This document shows, piece after piece, positions 42,010-50,483 of a DNA stretch of 64,000 bases (the first letter of the stretch is position 1; every line of letters begins with the position of its first letter). The stretch spans positions 3,413,001-3,477,000 of the forward strand of contig NZ_CP045644.1 in NCBI RefSeq assembly GCF_009498455.1. Direction: 5' to 3'. The notes beneath the pieces are model-generated. The model searched no databases. It was not told the DNA's origin and saw only the letters and a program-made list of their open reading frames with translations. The position numbers and the translations under genes are program-made. The stretch comes from Variovorax paradoxus (GTDB lineage Bacteria > Pseudomonadota > Gammaproteobacteria > Burkholderiales > Burkholderiaceae_C).

Positions 42010-43713
42010 ATGACATCGATCCCTGGCAGTGAAAGCAGCGAAGGCCGCGAAGGCGGTGCGGAAATCGCGCGGCTGCTCAAGCCCTTCGTTCCGTGGATCG
42101 CGCTGTCGCTGGTCACCGGCGTGTGTGCGGGTGCGGCCACGGTCGCGCTGCTGCGCACCATCAACCTGGTGCTGAACCAGGAAGGCGGCATGGCCGGTGG
42201 ACTGCTCCTGACCTTCATCGGCCTGTGCCTCGTGGCGCTGTTCGGACGCATGGCGTCGGACGTCTCCACCAACTTCGTGGGCCAGCGCCTGGTGGCCCAG
42301 GTGCGCAAGAGCCTGGCGCAGAAGATTCTCTCGGCGCCCATCGACGCGCTCGAGCGCTACCGCACCCACCGTCTGATGCCCGTGCTCTCGCAGGACGTGG
42401 ACATGATCAGCGACGTCGCCTTCGTGCTGTCGTCCACCTTGATCGCCGTGGCGGTCGCGCTCGGTTGCCTCGGCTATCTGGCTTGGCTGTCGCTGCCGCT
42501 CTTCGGCCTGCTGGTGGTCGCGCTCGCGATCGGCGCGACGATCCAGACGGTCGCCCAGACGCGCGGCAGCGCCGGCTTCTGGAAGGCGCGCGCGCACGAA
42601 GACCAGCTGCACAAGGCCTACCGTGCGATCAGCGAAGGCGCGAAAGAACTGCGCATGCACCGCGATCGCCGCACGCGCATGTTCGGCGACCAGGTCGAGC
42701 GCATCGTCGACGACATCCGCACCGTCAACAGCCGCGCAATCAACACCTACGTGATGGCCACGGCCTTCGGCTCGGCCCTGTTCTTCCTGCTGATCGCGAT
42801 GATCCTCGGCTGGGCGGCCTTCCGCGCCACCGAGCCCGTGGTGCTCAGCGGCTTCGTGCTGGTGCTGCTGTTCCTGAAGGGCCCGATCGACATGATTGCC
42901 GGCGCGCTGCCCAACGTCGGCCGCGCCAAGATCGCGTTCCAGCGCATCGCGGACCTGTCGGCGCGCTTTGCGACGCCCGAACCGCACTTGCATCTGGCGC
43001 GCCCGGCGGGCAGCGCCAGGATGCAGGAAGGCATCGGCATGCGCGGCGTGCGCTATGCCTTCGATGTGCCCGAAGGCAGCGAGCCCTTCGTGCTCGGCCC
43101 CATCGACCTGCAGCTGCGCCGCGGCGAAATGGTGTTCGTGGTGGGCGACAACGGCTCCGGCAAGACCACCCTGATCAAGCTGCTGCTCGGTCTTTATGCG
43201 CCGCAGAGCGGCGAGGTACTGCTCGACGGCCAGGCCGTGACGCCGCAGACCCGTGACGACTACCGGCAGCTCTTCACGACGGTGTTCTCCGACTTCTACC
43301 TGTTCGAGGATCTCGTCGCCACGCAGAAGGGCGAAGCCGGCGCGCACGCGTTGCCGCAAGCCGCGCTGCCCTACCTGCAGCGCCTGGAGATTGCTCACAA
43401 GGTGAGCATCAAGGACGGCTCTTTCAGCACCGTGGACCTGTCGACCGGCCAGCGCAAGCGACTGGCGCTGGTGCACGCCTACCTGGAAGGCCGGCCGGTG
43501 CTGGTGTTCGACGAGTGGGCCGCCGACCAGGACCCGAGCTTTCGCCATCTGTTCTACACCGAGCTGCTTCCCGAGCTGCGCGCCAAGGGGCATCTGCTGG
43601 TCGTGATCTCGCACGACGACCGCTACTTCCACCTGGCCGATCGCGTGATCACCATGAAGGCCGGCCGCATCGCGCAAGACCGGGTCCGCGCTTCGGCGAA
43701 TCTTGCCGCGTGA
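42010..43713 (+). CDS. PvdE/SyrD-type cyclic-peptide ABC exporter
   Basis: A 567-residue half transporter with the membrane domain first (about six helices in residues 20-320) and the ATPase second. It has Walker A GDNGSGKTT, the signature STGQRKRLAL and Walker B VLVFDEWAADQDP; the DEWAADQDP form is typical of PvdE and SyrD. These proteins export lipopeptides or siderophore precursors across the inner membrane. The ATG at 42010 is chosen because the membrane domain begins 25 residues later; longer frames upstream lack a sensible N-terminus. It is followed 50 bases later by the ornithine hydroxylase on the same strand. Confidence 0.92.
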   Translation: MTSIPGSESSEGREGGAEIARLLKPFVPWIALSLVTGVCAGAATVALLRTINLVLNQEGGMAGGLLLTFIGLCLVALFGRMASDVSTNFVGQRLVAQVRKSLAQKILSAPIDALERYRTHRLMPVLSQDVDMISDVAFVLSSTLIAVAVALGCLGYLAWLSLPLFGLLVVALAIGATIQTVAQTRGSAGFWKARAHEDQLHKAYRAISEGAKELRMHRDRRTRMFGDQVERIVDDIRTVNSRAINTYVMATAFGSALFFLLIAMILGWAAFRATEPVVLSGFVLVLLFLKGPIDMIAGALPNVGRAKIAFQRIADLSARFATPEPHLHLARPAGSARMQEGIGMRGVRYAFDVPEGSEPFVLGPIDLQLRRGEMVFVVGDNGSGKTTLIKLLLGLYAPQSGEVLLDGQAVTPQTRDDYRQLFTTVFSDFYLFEDLVATQKGEAGAHALPQAALPYLQRLEIAHKVSIKDGSFSTVDLSTGQRKRLALVHAYLEGRPVLVFDEWAADQDPSFRHLFYTELLPELRAKGHLLVVISHDDRYFHLADRVITMKAGRIAQDRVRASANLAA

Positions 43714-43763
43714 AAGCACGCGCCCTTTCGATCGCACCCAACACACAGAGGAGTTGACATCCC

Positions 43764-45065
43764 ATGCAGCACATCCATGACCTGATCGGCGTCGGATTCG
43801 GCCCGTCGAACGTCGCCCTGGCCATCGCACTCGAGGAGAAGCGCCACGGCAGCAAACCGCTGGACGCGCTCTTCATCGAGCGCCAGCCCTGCTTCGCCTG
43901 GCACCCGAACATGCTGCTGGACCAGGCGCACATGCAGATATCTTTTCTGAAGGACCTGGCGACGCTGCGCAACCCGAGCAGCCGCTTCACTTTCGTGAAC
44001 TACCTGCACGAGAAGGGCCGGCTGACGGACTTCATCAACCTCAAGAGCTTCTTCCCGAGCCGCCACGAGTTCAACGACTACCTGGGCTGGGCCGCGGGCC
44101 AGTTCGAGGATGCCTGCCGCTACGGCGAGGAGGTGTTCGACGTGCAGCCCGAGAAGCAGGGCGGCGAAGTGCAACTGCTGCGCGTGCACTCACGCACCGC
44201 CGACGGCCGCGTGCAGGAGCGGCTGGCGCGCAACCTGGTGGTGAGCATCGGCGGCGTGCCCCACATTCCGGAGGGATTTCGCGGACTGCGCGACGATCCG
44301 CGCGTGTTCCATTCGAGCAGCTACCTCAAGGACATGGCGCAGCACCCCCATGCGCGGCGCGTGGCCATCGTCGGCGCCGGCCAGAGCGCGGCCGAGATCT
44401 TCATGGACCTGCAGGGGCGCCCCGGCGCGCCGCAGGTCGACCTCGTCATGCGCGCGCGATCGATCCGGCCCTCGGACGACAGCCCCTTCGTCAACGAAGT
44501 CTTCAACGCCGATTTCACCGACTACATGTTCAGCCAGGGTCGCGACGTGCGCGCCGCGCTGCTCGACGAGTTCTCGCAGACCAACTACGCGGTGGCCGAC
44601 CTCGACCTGATCCAGCAGATCTACAAGGTCTTCTACGACCAGAAGGTGGCGTGCGGCACCCGCCTGCGCATGCTGCGCCAGCACGACGTGCGCTCGGTGC
44701 GCGCCGCGAACGACGGCATCCACCTCACGCTGTTCGACCGCGACGTGCAGCGGGAAAGCACCGTGCGCTACGACGCCGTGGTGCTCGCCACCGGCTATGC
44801 GCGCGACCAGCACAAGGACCTGCTGGCGCCGCTCGCGCCCTATATCGGTTCTTACGACGTCGACCGCTGCTACCGCCTGAAGGCCACGCCCGACTTCCAT
44901 CCGGGCATCTACCTGCAGGGTGCTTGCGAAGACAGCCATGGCCTGAGCGACACGCTGCTGTCGGTGACGTCGGTGCGCACGGGCGAGATCGGCAACGCGT
45001 TGCTTGCTGCGCAGTCGCGCGCACGAAGCGCGGTGCGCGACGCGCCGCAGGCCGTCCAGATCTAG
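43764..45065 (+). CDS. L-ornithine N5-monooxygenase (PvdA/SidA type)
   Basis: A 433-residue flavin N-hydroxylase. It has the FAD motif GVGFGPSN near residue 9, the NADPH motif GAGQSAAEIF near 205, and the substrate-region blocks DQAHMQISFLKDL and ATGYARDQH. It makes N5-hydroxyornithine from ornithine with O2 and NADPH, the first step to the hydroxamate ligands. With the formyltransferase at 40090 it predicts formyl-hydroxyornithine as a building block. It is complete and probably in one transcript with the exporter before it and the FecR fragment 3 bases after it. Confidence 0.95.
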   Translation: MQHIHDLIGVGFGPSNVALAIALEEKRHGSKPLDALFIERQPCFAWHPNMLLDQAHMQISFLKDLATLRNPSSRFTFVNYLHEKGRLTDFINLKSFFPSRHEFNDYLGWAAGQFEDACRYGEEVFDVQPEKQGGEVQLLRVHSRTADGRVQERLARNLVVSIGGVPHIPEGFRGLRDDPRVFHSSSYLKDMAQHPHARRVAIVGAGQSAAEIFMDLQGRPGAPQVDLVMRARSIRPSDDSPFVNEVFNADFTDYMFSQGRDVRAALLDEFSQTNYAVADLDLIQQIYKVFYDQKVACGTRLRMLRQHDVRSVRAANDGIHLTLFDRDVQRESTVRYDAVVLATGYARDQHKDLLAPLAPYIGSYDVDRCYRLKATPDFHPGIYLQGACEDSHGLSDTLLSVTSVRTGEIGNALLAAQSRARSAVRDAPQAVQI

Positions 45066-45068
45066 CCG

Positions 45069-45326
45069 ATGCCTCGGCGCACTGCGATGGCCCGCAGCGC
45101 CTCGGTGCCCGCGCAGGCGGCTGTCGACACCGCGTGGGTGCTGTTCTGCCGGTTGCACGATGCGCCCTCGCGCGACCACGCCGACCAGCTCGTGCAGTGG
45201 CTTGGCGAGGATCCACGGCACGTGCGTGCGTTCGACGAGGCGCTCACGCTGTGGGCGCTGGCGGGCGCCGCGCTGGTGAAGCCCGTGCTCGACGAGACGC
45301 GGCGTTGCGGCCCCGACCTGCAATAG
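45069..45326 (+). CDS. second stand-alone FecR N-terminal-like domain protein
   Basis: An 85-residue protein like the cytoplasmic sigma-binding domain of FecR (AAVDTAWVLFCRLHDAP, then DPRHVRAFDEALTLWAL). There is no membrane helix or periplasmic part. It is distinct in sequence from the fragment at 14711. Its ATG lies 3 bases after the hydroxylase stop, so it is coupled to that gene. It may bind the ECF sigma factor as a soluble modulator, possibly as feedback from the end of the operon. Confidence 0.7.
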   Translation: MPRRTAMARSASVPAQAAVDTAWVLFCRLHDAPSRDHADQLVQWLGEDPRHVRAFDEALTLWALAGAALVKPVLDETRRCGPDLQ

Positions 45327-45354
45327 CCGCGCGCCTCGGGCGCGTTGCCGGGCC

Positions 45355-46059
45355 TCAGCCCCGCGCCGGAATCCCCAGGCCCTTCACCACCGCAGGCCGC
45401 GCCACGAAGGCTTCGAGCACGCGCGCGACGTTCTTGAAATCGCTGAAGCCCACGAGGTCGGCGGCCTCGTAGAAGCCGATCAGGTTGCGCACCCACGGGA
45501 AGGTGGCGATGTCGGCGATGGTGTAGCTGTCGCCCATGATCCATGCGCGGTCGGCCAGGTGCTTGTCGAGCACGCCGAGCAGGCGCTTCGATTCGGCCAC
45601 GTAGCGGTCGCGCGGGCGCTTGTCTTCGTAGGCCTTGCCGGCGAACTTGTGGAAGAAGCCGAGCTGGCCGAACATCGGGCCGATGCCGCCCATCTGGAAC
45701 ATCACCCACTGGAGGGTTTCGTAGCGCGCAGCCGCATCCTTCGGGATGCACTGGCCGGTCTTCTCGGCGAGGTACAGCAGGATCGCGCCCGATTCGAACA
45801 GTGCCAGCGGCTGGCCGCCCGGGCCGTTCGGGTCGAGGATGGCGGGGATCTTGTTGTTCGGGTTGAGCGACAAAAACTCCGGCGACATCTGGTCGTTGGT
45901 CTCGAAGCTCACGAGGTGCGGCTCGTAGGGCAGGCCGGTTTCCTCCAGCAGGATCGACACCTTCACGCCGTTGGGCGTGGGCAGCGAATACAGCTGCAGC
46001 CGCTCAGGGTGCTGCGCGGGCCATTTCTTCGTGATGGGGAAGTGCGAGAGATCGGTCAT
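45355..46059 (-). CDS. glutathione S-transferase family protein (YghU/YfcG-like)
   Basis: A 234-residue protein with a thioredoxin-like N-terminal domain (LYSLPTPNGVKVSILLEETGLPYE, SLNPNNKIPAI, FESGAILLYLAEKTG) and an alpha-helical C-terminal domain with YTIADIATFPW. The TPNGVKV and NPNNKIPA forms match YghU/YfcG (nu-class) enzymes, which bind two glutathiones and act as disulfide-bond reductases. It overlaps the stop of the TetR gene (46056-46059), so it is the second gene of that operon. Confidence 0.9.
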   Translation of the reverse strand: MTDLSHFPITKKWPAQHPERLQLYSLPTPNGVKVSILLEETGLPYEPHLVSFETNDQMSPEFLSLNPNNKIPAILDPNGPGGQPLALFESGAILLYLAEKTGQCIPKDAAARYETLQWVMFQMGGIGPMFGQLGFFHKFAGKAYEDKRPRDRYVAESKRLLGVLDKHLADRAWIMGDSYTIADIATFPWVRNLIGFYEAADLVGFSDFKNVARVLEAFVARPAVVKGLGIPARG

Positions 46060-46760
46060 TTCTTTTCTTTGGTGAGGGCAGCCGGTGCTGCGCGACGGGT
46101 GTTCTTTTTCGGGGCAGCAGGAGGCACCGCAAACAGCCGTTCGATCGACTGCCGCACATCGGCCTGCATGTCGGCAATGGCCTTCGTGTCGCCCGAGAGG
46201 TGCTTGAGCAGCGCCTGCAGGAACAGCCCGTCGAAGAGCGCGTAGCAGGCCGAGGGCGGCAGGCCGGGGCCTTGCCCCGAGAGTTCGGCGAAGCGGCTCA
46301 TGATGCGCCAGATCATGTCTTCGAGGCTCTTGTCGATCTCCACCACGTCGTCGTGGAAGGCCGCTTCAAACAGCGCCTGCGAACGCAGGTCGTACCAGAG
46401 CCGGTGCACGTGGCCTTCGCCCTGCAGCGTGTCGCCCAGGCTCTGCAGGAAGCCTTCCATGAGTTCGTCATACGTGGTGGCGGTGTCGACCGCGTGGTCG
46501 TAGCGCGTGACGCAGCGCGCCTTGTACTGCTTGACGCTGCAGACGATGAGGTCGACCTTGTCGCTGAAGTAGTAGTGCAGCACGCCATGCGAGAACTCGG
46601 AGTTCTGCGCAATTTCGCGCAGGCTGGTGCGCGCGTAGCCGAGCGTGGCCAGCGTGGTGAGGGCGGCTTCGCCGAGCTCGGCGCGGCGCTCCGCGAACTT
46701 GTCGGCCGGTGCCTTCTGCACCCGCCCGGTGTGCTTCTTTACCCGTGAATGAGTGGTCAT
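46056..46760 (-). CDS. TetR-family regulator (BetI-like)
   Basis: A 234-residue regulator. The DNA-binding part is ATLGYARTSLREIAQNSEFSHGVLHYYFSDKVDLI, close to BetI-type TetR proteins. The C-terminus is Ala/Lys-rich. The ATG at 46760 is chosen: the frame upstream (to 46922) runs through the promoter region and lacks a domain. It is divergent from the SDR gene with 202 bases between; GTCAAG/CTTGAC repeats there are likely its operator. Confidence 0.87.
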   Translation of the reverse strand: MTTHSRVKKHTGRVQKAPADKFAERRAELGEAALTTLATLGYARTSLREIAQNSEFSHGVLHYYFSDKVDLIVCSVKQYKARCVTRYDHAVDTATTYDELMEGFLQSLGDTLQGEGHVHRLWYDLRSQALFEAAFHDDVVEIDKSLEDMIWRIMSRFAELSGQGPGLPPSACYALFDGLFLQALLKHLSGDTKAIADMQADVRQSIERLFAVPPAAPKKNTRRAAPAALTKEKK

Positions 46761-46880
46761 TTCTAGCCAGGCCGCAGAGTGCCGGCCGCTGTGTTTCCTG
46801 GTGATTGCAAACCATAGCACGCGCCGTGGGAAATCCCTCGTGCGTGCGGTCCGGAGGCATTTTACGGAATTTGGGCAGTC

Positions 46881-46908
46881 GTCAAGAAAAGTCTTGACAC
46901 TCGTCAAG
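46881..46908. promoter_or_regulatory. putative TetR operator over a promoter
   Basis: Three half-sites alternate: GTCAAG (46881), CTTGAC (46893) and GTCAAG (46903). The first two form an inverted repeat with 6 bases between, the last two one with 4 bases. The middle site contains TTGACA, a consensus -35; TAGCAT (46917) lies 16 bases later as a weak -10. A repressor here would block the SDR operon. Confidence 0.65.
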
Positions 46909-46962
46909 TCGATTCCTAGCATGACCGCTCCATCTCATAAACATATTCACAGGAGACAAGTG

Positions 46963-47766
46963 ATGGCCAAGTTCGACTTGACGGGGCGCAAGGCCCTGGT
47001 GACGGGTGGTGCGCGCGGCATCGGCGCGGGCATCGCACAGGCACTGGCGCAAGCAGGTGCGTCGGTGATGATCGGCGACGTGCTCGCCGATCTTGGGAAG
47101 GAGACCGCGCAGCGGCTCTCGGCCGAAGGGGCGAAGGTGGGCTTCGTTGCGCTCGACGTCACGAAGGACGGCGACTGGGCGGCTGCCACCGAAGCGACGG
47201 TGGAAGCACTCGGCGGCTTCGACATCCTCGTCAACAACGCGGGCATCGAGATCACCTCGCTGGTGATCGACGTCGACGGCGACGACCTGCGCCGCATGCT
47301 CGACGTGAACGTGGCCGGCACGCTGCTGGGCATGAAGCACGCCTTTCGCGCCATGCGCCCCGGCGGCAGCGCGGGCGGCGGCGGTGCGGTGGTCAACATC
47401 GCGTCGGTCGCGGCCACCATTGCCTTTCCTGCCATCGCGGGCTACTCGGCGACCAAGTCGGCGGTCGACCGCGCCACGCGCGTGGCGGCCATGGAGTCCG
47501 GCAAGCTGGGCTACGGCGTGCGCGTCAACTGCATCTATCCCGGGCTGGTGCCCACCGACATGGGCATGAGGCTCGCCAACGACATCGTGGCCGCCGGGCT
47601 CGCGCCCAGCGTCGAAGCCGCCGTGGGCGACGTCATCGGCCAGACGCCGTTGGGCCGTCTCGGCGAGATCGGCGACATGGCCGACGTGGTGGTCTTCCTC
47701 TGCTCCGACGCCGCCCGGTTCATCACCGGTGCGGGCCTCGCGGTGGACGGCGGCATGGGCATGTGA
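46963..47766 (+). CDS. short-chain dehydrogenase/reductase
   Basis: A 267-residue classical SDR: cofactor motif TGGARGIG, NNAG (LVNNAGIE), catalytic Tyr and Lys in YSATKSAV, and the C-terminal GLAVDGGMGM. It should oxidise or reduce a hydroxyl/keto group with NAD(P). The ATG has AGGAGA 6 bases upstream; longer frames run through the operator. It heads an operon with a saccharopine-dehydrogenase-like protein and an acyl-CoA ligase, which suggests breakdown of an acid or ring-bearing compound. The substrate is not known. Confidence 0.9.
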   Translation: MAKFDLTGRKALVTGGARGIGAGIAQALAQAGASVMIGDVLADLGKETAQRLSAEGAKVGFVALDVTKDGDWAAATEATVEALGGFDILVNNAGIEITSLVIDVDGDDLRRMLDVNVAGTLLGMKHAFRAMRPGGSAGGGGAVVNIASVAATIAFPAIAGYSATKSAVDRATRVAAMESGKLGYGVRVNCIYPGLVPTDMGMRLANDIVAAGLAPSVEAAVGDVIGQTPLGRLGEIGDMADVVVFLCSDAARFITGAGLAVDGGMGM

Positions 47767-47789
47767 GCGATCAACAAGGAGCAAAGAAC

Positions 47790-48926
47790 ATGAGCAGCAG
47801 CAAGAAGAAACCCGTCGTCGTCTACGGCGCCTCCGGCTACACCGGGCGCCTGGTCTGCGAGTACCTGCGCGAGTACCACATCCCCTTCATTGCCGCGGGC
47901 CGCAGCGCAGAGAAGCTCGAAGCGGCGATGAAGTCGAACGTGCCCGGCATCGAGACCGCAGACTACGAAGTGGTCGAGGTCGCGCACACGGTCGAAGCGC
48001 TCACCGAGCTCTTCACCGGCGCCTCGGTGGTGCTCAACACGGTGGGGCCGTTCGCCAAGTTCGGCCCCGAGGTGGTCGATGCCTGCCTGGCCGCGGGTTG
48101 CCACTACACCGACACCACCGGCGAGCAAGACTGGCTCATCACGCTTGACCAACAGTACGGCGCCAAGTTCGCCGCCGCGGGCCTGCTGCTCTCGCCCGGC
48201 TTGGCGCAGATGTACACCACCGGCGAAATCGCGGCGCAGCTGTGCCTGGAAACGCCGGGCCTGGACACACTCGACATCGCCGTGTTCTGGGGCGGCAGCC
48301 CGACCATCGCATCGACGCAGACCATCCTGGTGAACGCGGCCACGTCGAAGGCCTTCTTCCTGGAGCAGAACCAGTACGTCGAATGGCAACCCGACGCGGG
48401 CCTGTACCACCTGTCGATTCCGGGCCAGCACGAAGCCGCATTGGCGTTGCCCTGGGGCGGCACCTCGCACCCCGTGTGGTTCAAGCGCGATCCGCGCGTG
48501 GCCAACGTGAAGGTGCTCGGCGGCGTCTTCAACAAGCCGCTGATGCTGGGCGTGCCGCAGATCGTGGCCGCCGCGCTCAAGGCCACCGAAGGCATGAACG
48601 ACGAAGACCGCTATGCCGCGCTGGCCCAGACGGCGGCGGGCGTGATGAACACCATGCCGCCGCGCGAGAACCCGCGCATCAACAAGTCGGTCGATTCGGT
48701 GCACGCCTCCGGTCCGCTGGGCCGCGCGCACTGCGTGATCTTCGGCAACTGCAACTACAAGCAGACCGGCCTGCTGCAGGCCTATGCCGCGGCCTCGCTG
48801 CTGCAGCAGGCACCGCGCCGCGCGGGCTTTGCCTCGGGCTGCCAGGCCTTCGGGCACCGCGAGTTGCTGGGGGCGTTGCGCAGCTTCGGGCTGGTGCAGG
48901 AACCCGTGCTCACGCGGATGGGCTGA
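47790..48926 (+). CDS. saccharopine dehydrogenase-like / trans-acting enoyl reductase family protein
   Basis: A 378-residue protein that opens with a Rossmann motif (VVVYGASGYTGRLVCEYL), followed by NTVGPFAKFGPEVVDACL and CHYTDTTGEQDW, all typical of the saccharopine dehydrogenase-like family that includes mycobacterial trans-acting enoyl reductases. It probably reduces or oxidises a C-C or C-N bond with NAD(P)H; the true reaction is open. The ATG has AAGGAG 8 bases upstream. It lies 23 bases after the SDR gene and 5 bases before the ligase gene. Confidence 0.82.
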   Translation: MSSSKKKPVVVYGASGYTGRLVCEYLREYHIPFIAAGRSAEKLEAAMKSNVPGIETADYEVVEVAHTVEALTELFTGASVVLNTVGPFAKFGPEVVDACLAAGCHYTDTTGEQDWLITLDQQYGAKFAAAGLLLSPGLAQMYTTGEIAAQLCLETPGLDTLDIAVFWGGSPTIASTQTILVNAATSKAFFLEQNQYVEWQPDAGLYHLSIPGQHEAALALPWGGTSHPVWFKRDPRVANVKVLGGVFNKPLMLGVPQIVAAALKATEGMNDEDRYAALAQTAAGVMNTMPPRENPRINKSVDSVHASGPLGRAHCVIFGNCNYKQTGLLQAYAAASLLQQAPRRAGFASGCQAFGHRELLGALRSFGLVQEPVLTRMG

Positions 48927-48931
48927 CCCCC

Positions 48932-50476
48932 ATGCGCCTCGTCGACTACCTCGACAAAGGCGCCCAGCAGGGCGCCGATTCGCCGTGCCTCACCATGGGC
49001 GACGTCGACCTGAGCTATGCGCAGGTGCAGCGCGTGAGCTGGCGCGTGGCGCGCGGCCTGCAGCGCGCCGGCATCGCGCCGGGGAGCAAGGTGGCGGTGC
49101 TCTCGAGCAACGACGCCATGGCCTTCGCCACGGTGTTCGGCATCTCGCGCGCGGGCTGCGTGTGGTGCCCGATCAACCCGCGCAACGAAGCCAGCGAGAA
49201 CGCCTTCGTGCTCGATGCCTTCGATTGCATGTGTCTCGTGTTCCACAGCCACTACGCGCCCATGGTCGAGCAGATGCGCGCGCAGCTGCCGCAACTGAAG
49301 GCGCTGGTGTGCCTCGACCAGCCGCAGGCCTTTGCGCCTGCCATGGATGAATGGCTCGACGGTCTGGACGATGCGCCGATCGACATCGCACCGCCCGACG
49401 ACGTGGCCATGATCGCCGGCACCGGCGGCACCACCGGCCAGCCCAAGGGCGTGATGCTCTCGGGCGGCAACCTCGAGGCCATGTCGGCGCTGACGCTCAT
49501 GGGCTACCCGTTCGAGGGCCGGCCCGTGTACCTGGCGCTCGCGCCGCTCACGCATGCGGCGGGCGTGCTGTGCCTGCCGGTGATGGCGCTGGGCGGGCGC
49601 GTGGTCATCATGCCCAAGCCCGACCTGGGCGAGTTCCTCGCGCTCATCGAGCGCCGGCGCGTCACCCACACCTTCCTGCCGCCGACGCTGATCTACATGC
49701 TGCTGCAGCACCCGGAGCTGGCGCAGACGAAGCGCGATTCGCTGCAATGCTTCTGGTACGGCGCCGCGCCCATGTCGGCCGCGCGGCTCGAAGAAGCACT
49801 CGACAAGATCGGCCCCGTCATGGCCCAGCTCTTCGGCCAGACCGAGGCGCCGATGATGGTCTCGATGATGCCGCCGCGCGACCACTTCAACCCCGACGGT
49901 TCGGTGGCCCGCCAGCGCCTGGCCTCGGCGGGGCGGCCCGGGCCGCTGGTGCAGGTCGGCATCATGAACGGCGAGGGCGCCTTGCTGCCGACAGGCGAAA
50001 GCGGCGAAATCGTGGTGCGCGGCTCGCTCGTGATGCGCGGCTACTACAAGGACCCGAAGGCCACGCAGGAGGCCTCGCGCCACGGCTGGCACCACACGGG
50101 CGACATCGGCTACCTCGATGCCAACGGCTTTTTGTTCATCGTCGATCGCGCCAAGGACATGATCATCTCGGGCGGCTTCAACGTCTACTCCGCCGAGGTG
50201 GAGCAGGTGCTGATGCAGCACCCCGACGTGCAGGACAGCGCGGTCGTCGGCCTGCCCGACGAGAAGTGGGGCGAGCGCGTGGTGGCCGTGCTGCAGCTGC
50301 ATGCGGGCCGCAGCGTCGATGCCGAGGCGATCAAGACCTTCGTCAAGACGCGCATCGGCAGCGTGAAGGCGCCCAAGCAGGTCGAGGTGTGGGCCGACCT
50401 GCCGCGCTCCAAGGTCGGCAAGGTGCTCAAGAAGGAAGTACGCGCGTCGCTGTTGCAGAAGCTGCAGTCGCCCTGA
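48932..50476 (+). CDS. AMP-dependent acyl-CoA synthetase
   Basis: A 514-residue ANL enzyme: AMP motif AGTGGTTGQPKGVM, core LFGQTEAP, GYYKDPKAT, HTGDIGYLD, and the catalytic Lys region SKVGKVLKKEVR. It activates a carboxylic acid as acyl-AMP and then acyl-CoA. Third gene of the SDR operon, so the acid is likely the product or substrate of the two oxidoreductases. It converges with another ligase gene, with only 7 bases between the stops. The two ligases are different proteins. Confidence 0.9.
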   Translation: MRLVDYLDKGAQQGADSPCLTMGDVDLSYAQVQRVSWRVARGLQRAGIAPGSKVAVLSSNDAMAFATVFGISRAGCVWCPINPRNEASENAFVLDAFDCMCLVFHSHYAPMVEQMRAQLPQLKALVCLDQPQAFAPAMDEWLDGLDDAPIDIAPPDDVAMIAGTGGTTGQPKGVMLSGGNLEAMSALTLMGYPFEGRPVYLALAPLTHAAGVLCLPVMALGGRVVIMPKPDLGEFLALIERRRVTHTFLPPTLIYMLLQHPELAQTKRDSLQCFWYGAAPMSAARLEEALDKIGPVMAQLFGQTEAPMMVSMMPPRDHFNPDGSVARQRLASAGRPGPLVQVGIMNGEGALLPTGESGEIVVRGSLVMRGYYKDPKATQEASRHGWHHTGDIGYLDANGFLFIVDRAKDMIISGGFNVYSAEVEQVLMQHPDVQDSAVVGLPDEKWGERVVAVLQLHAGRSVDAEAIKTFVKTRIGSVKAPKQVEVWADLPRSKVGKVLKKEVRASLLQKLQSP

Positions 50477-50483
50477 TGCTGAT

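Noticed and set aside
45330..45344. Terminator after the second FecR fragment
   Set aside because: CGCGCC / GGCGCG forms a short GC stem, but there is no T-run and it touches the neighbouring gene end.
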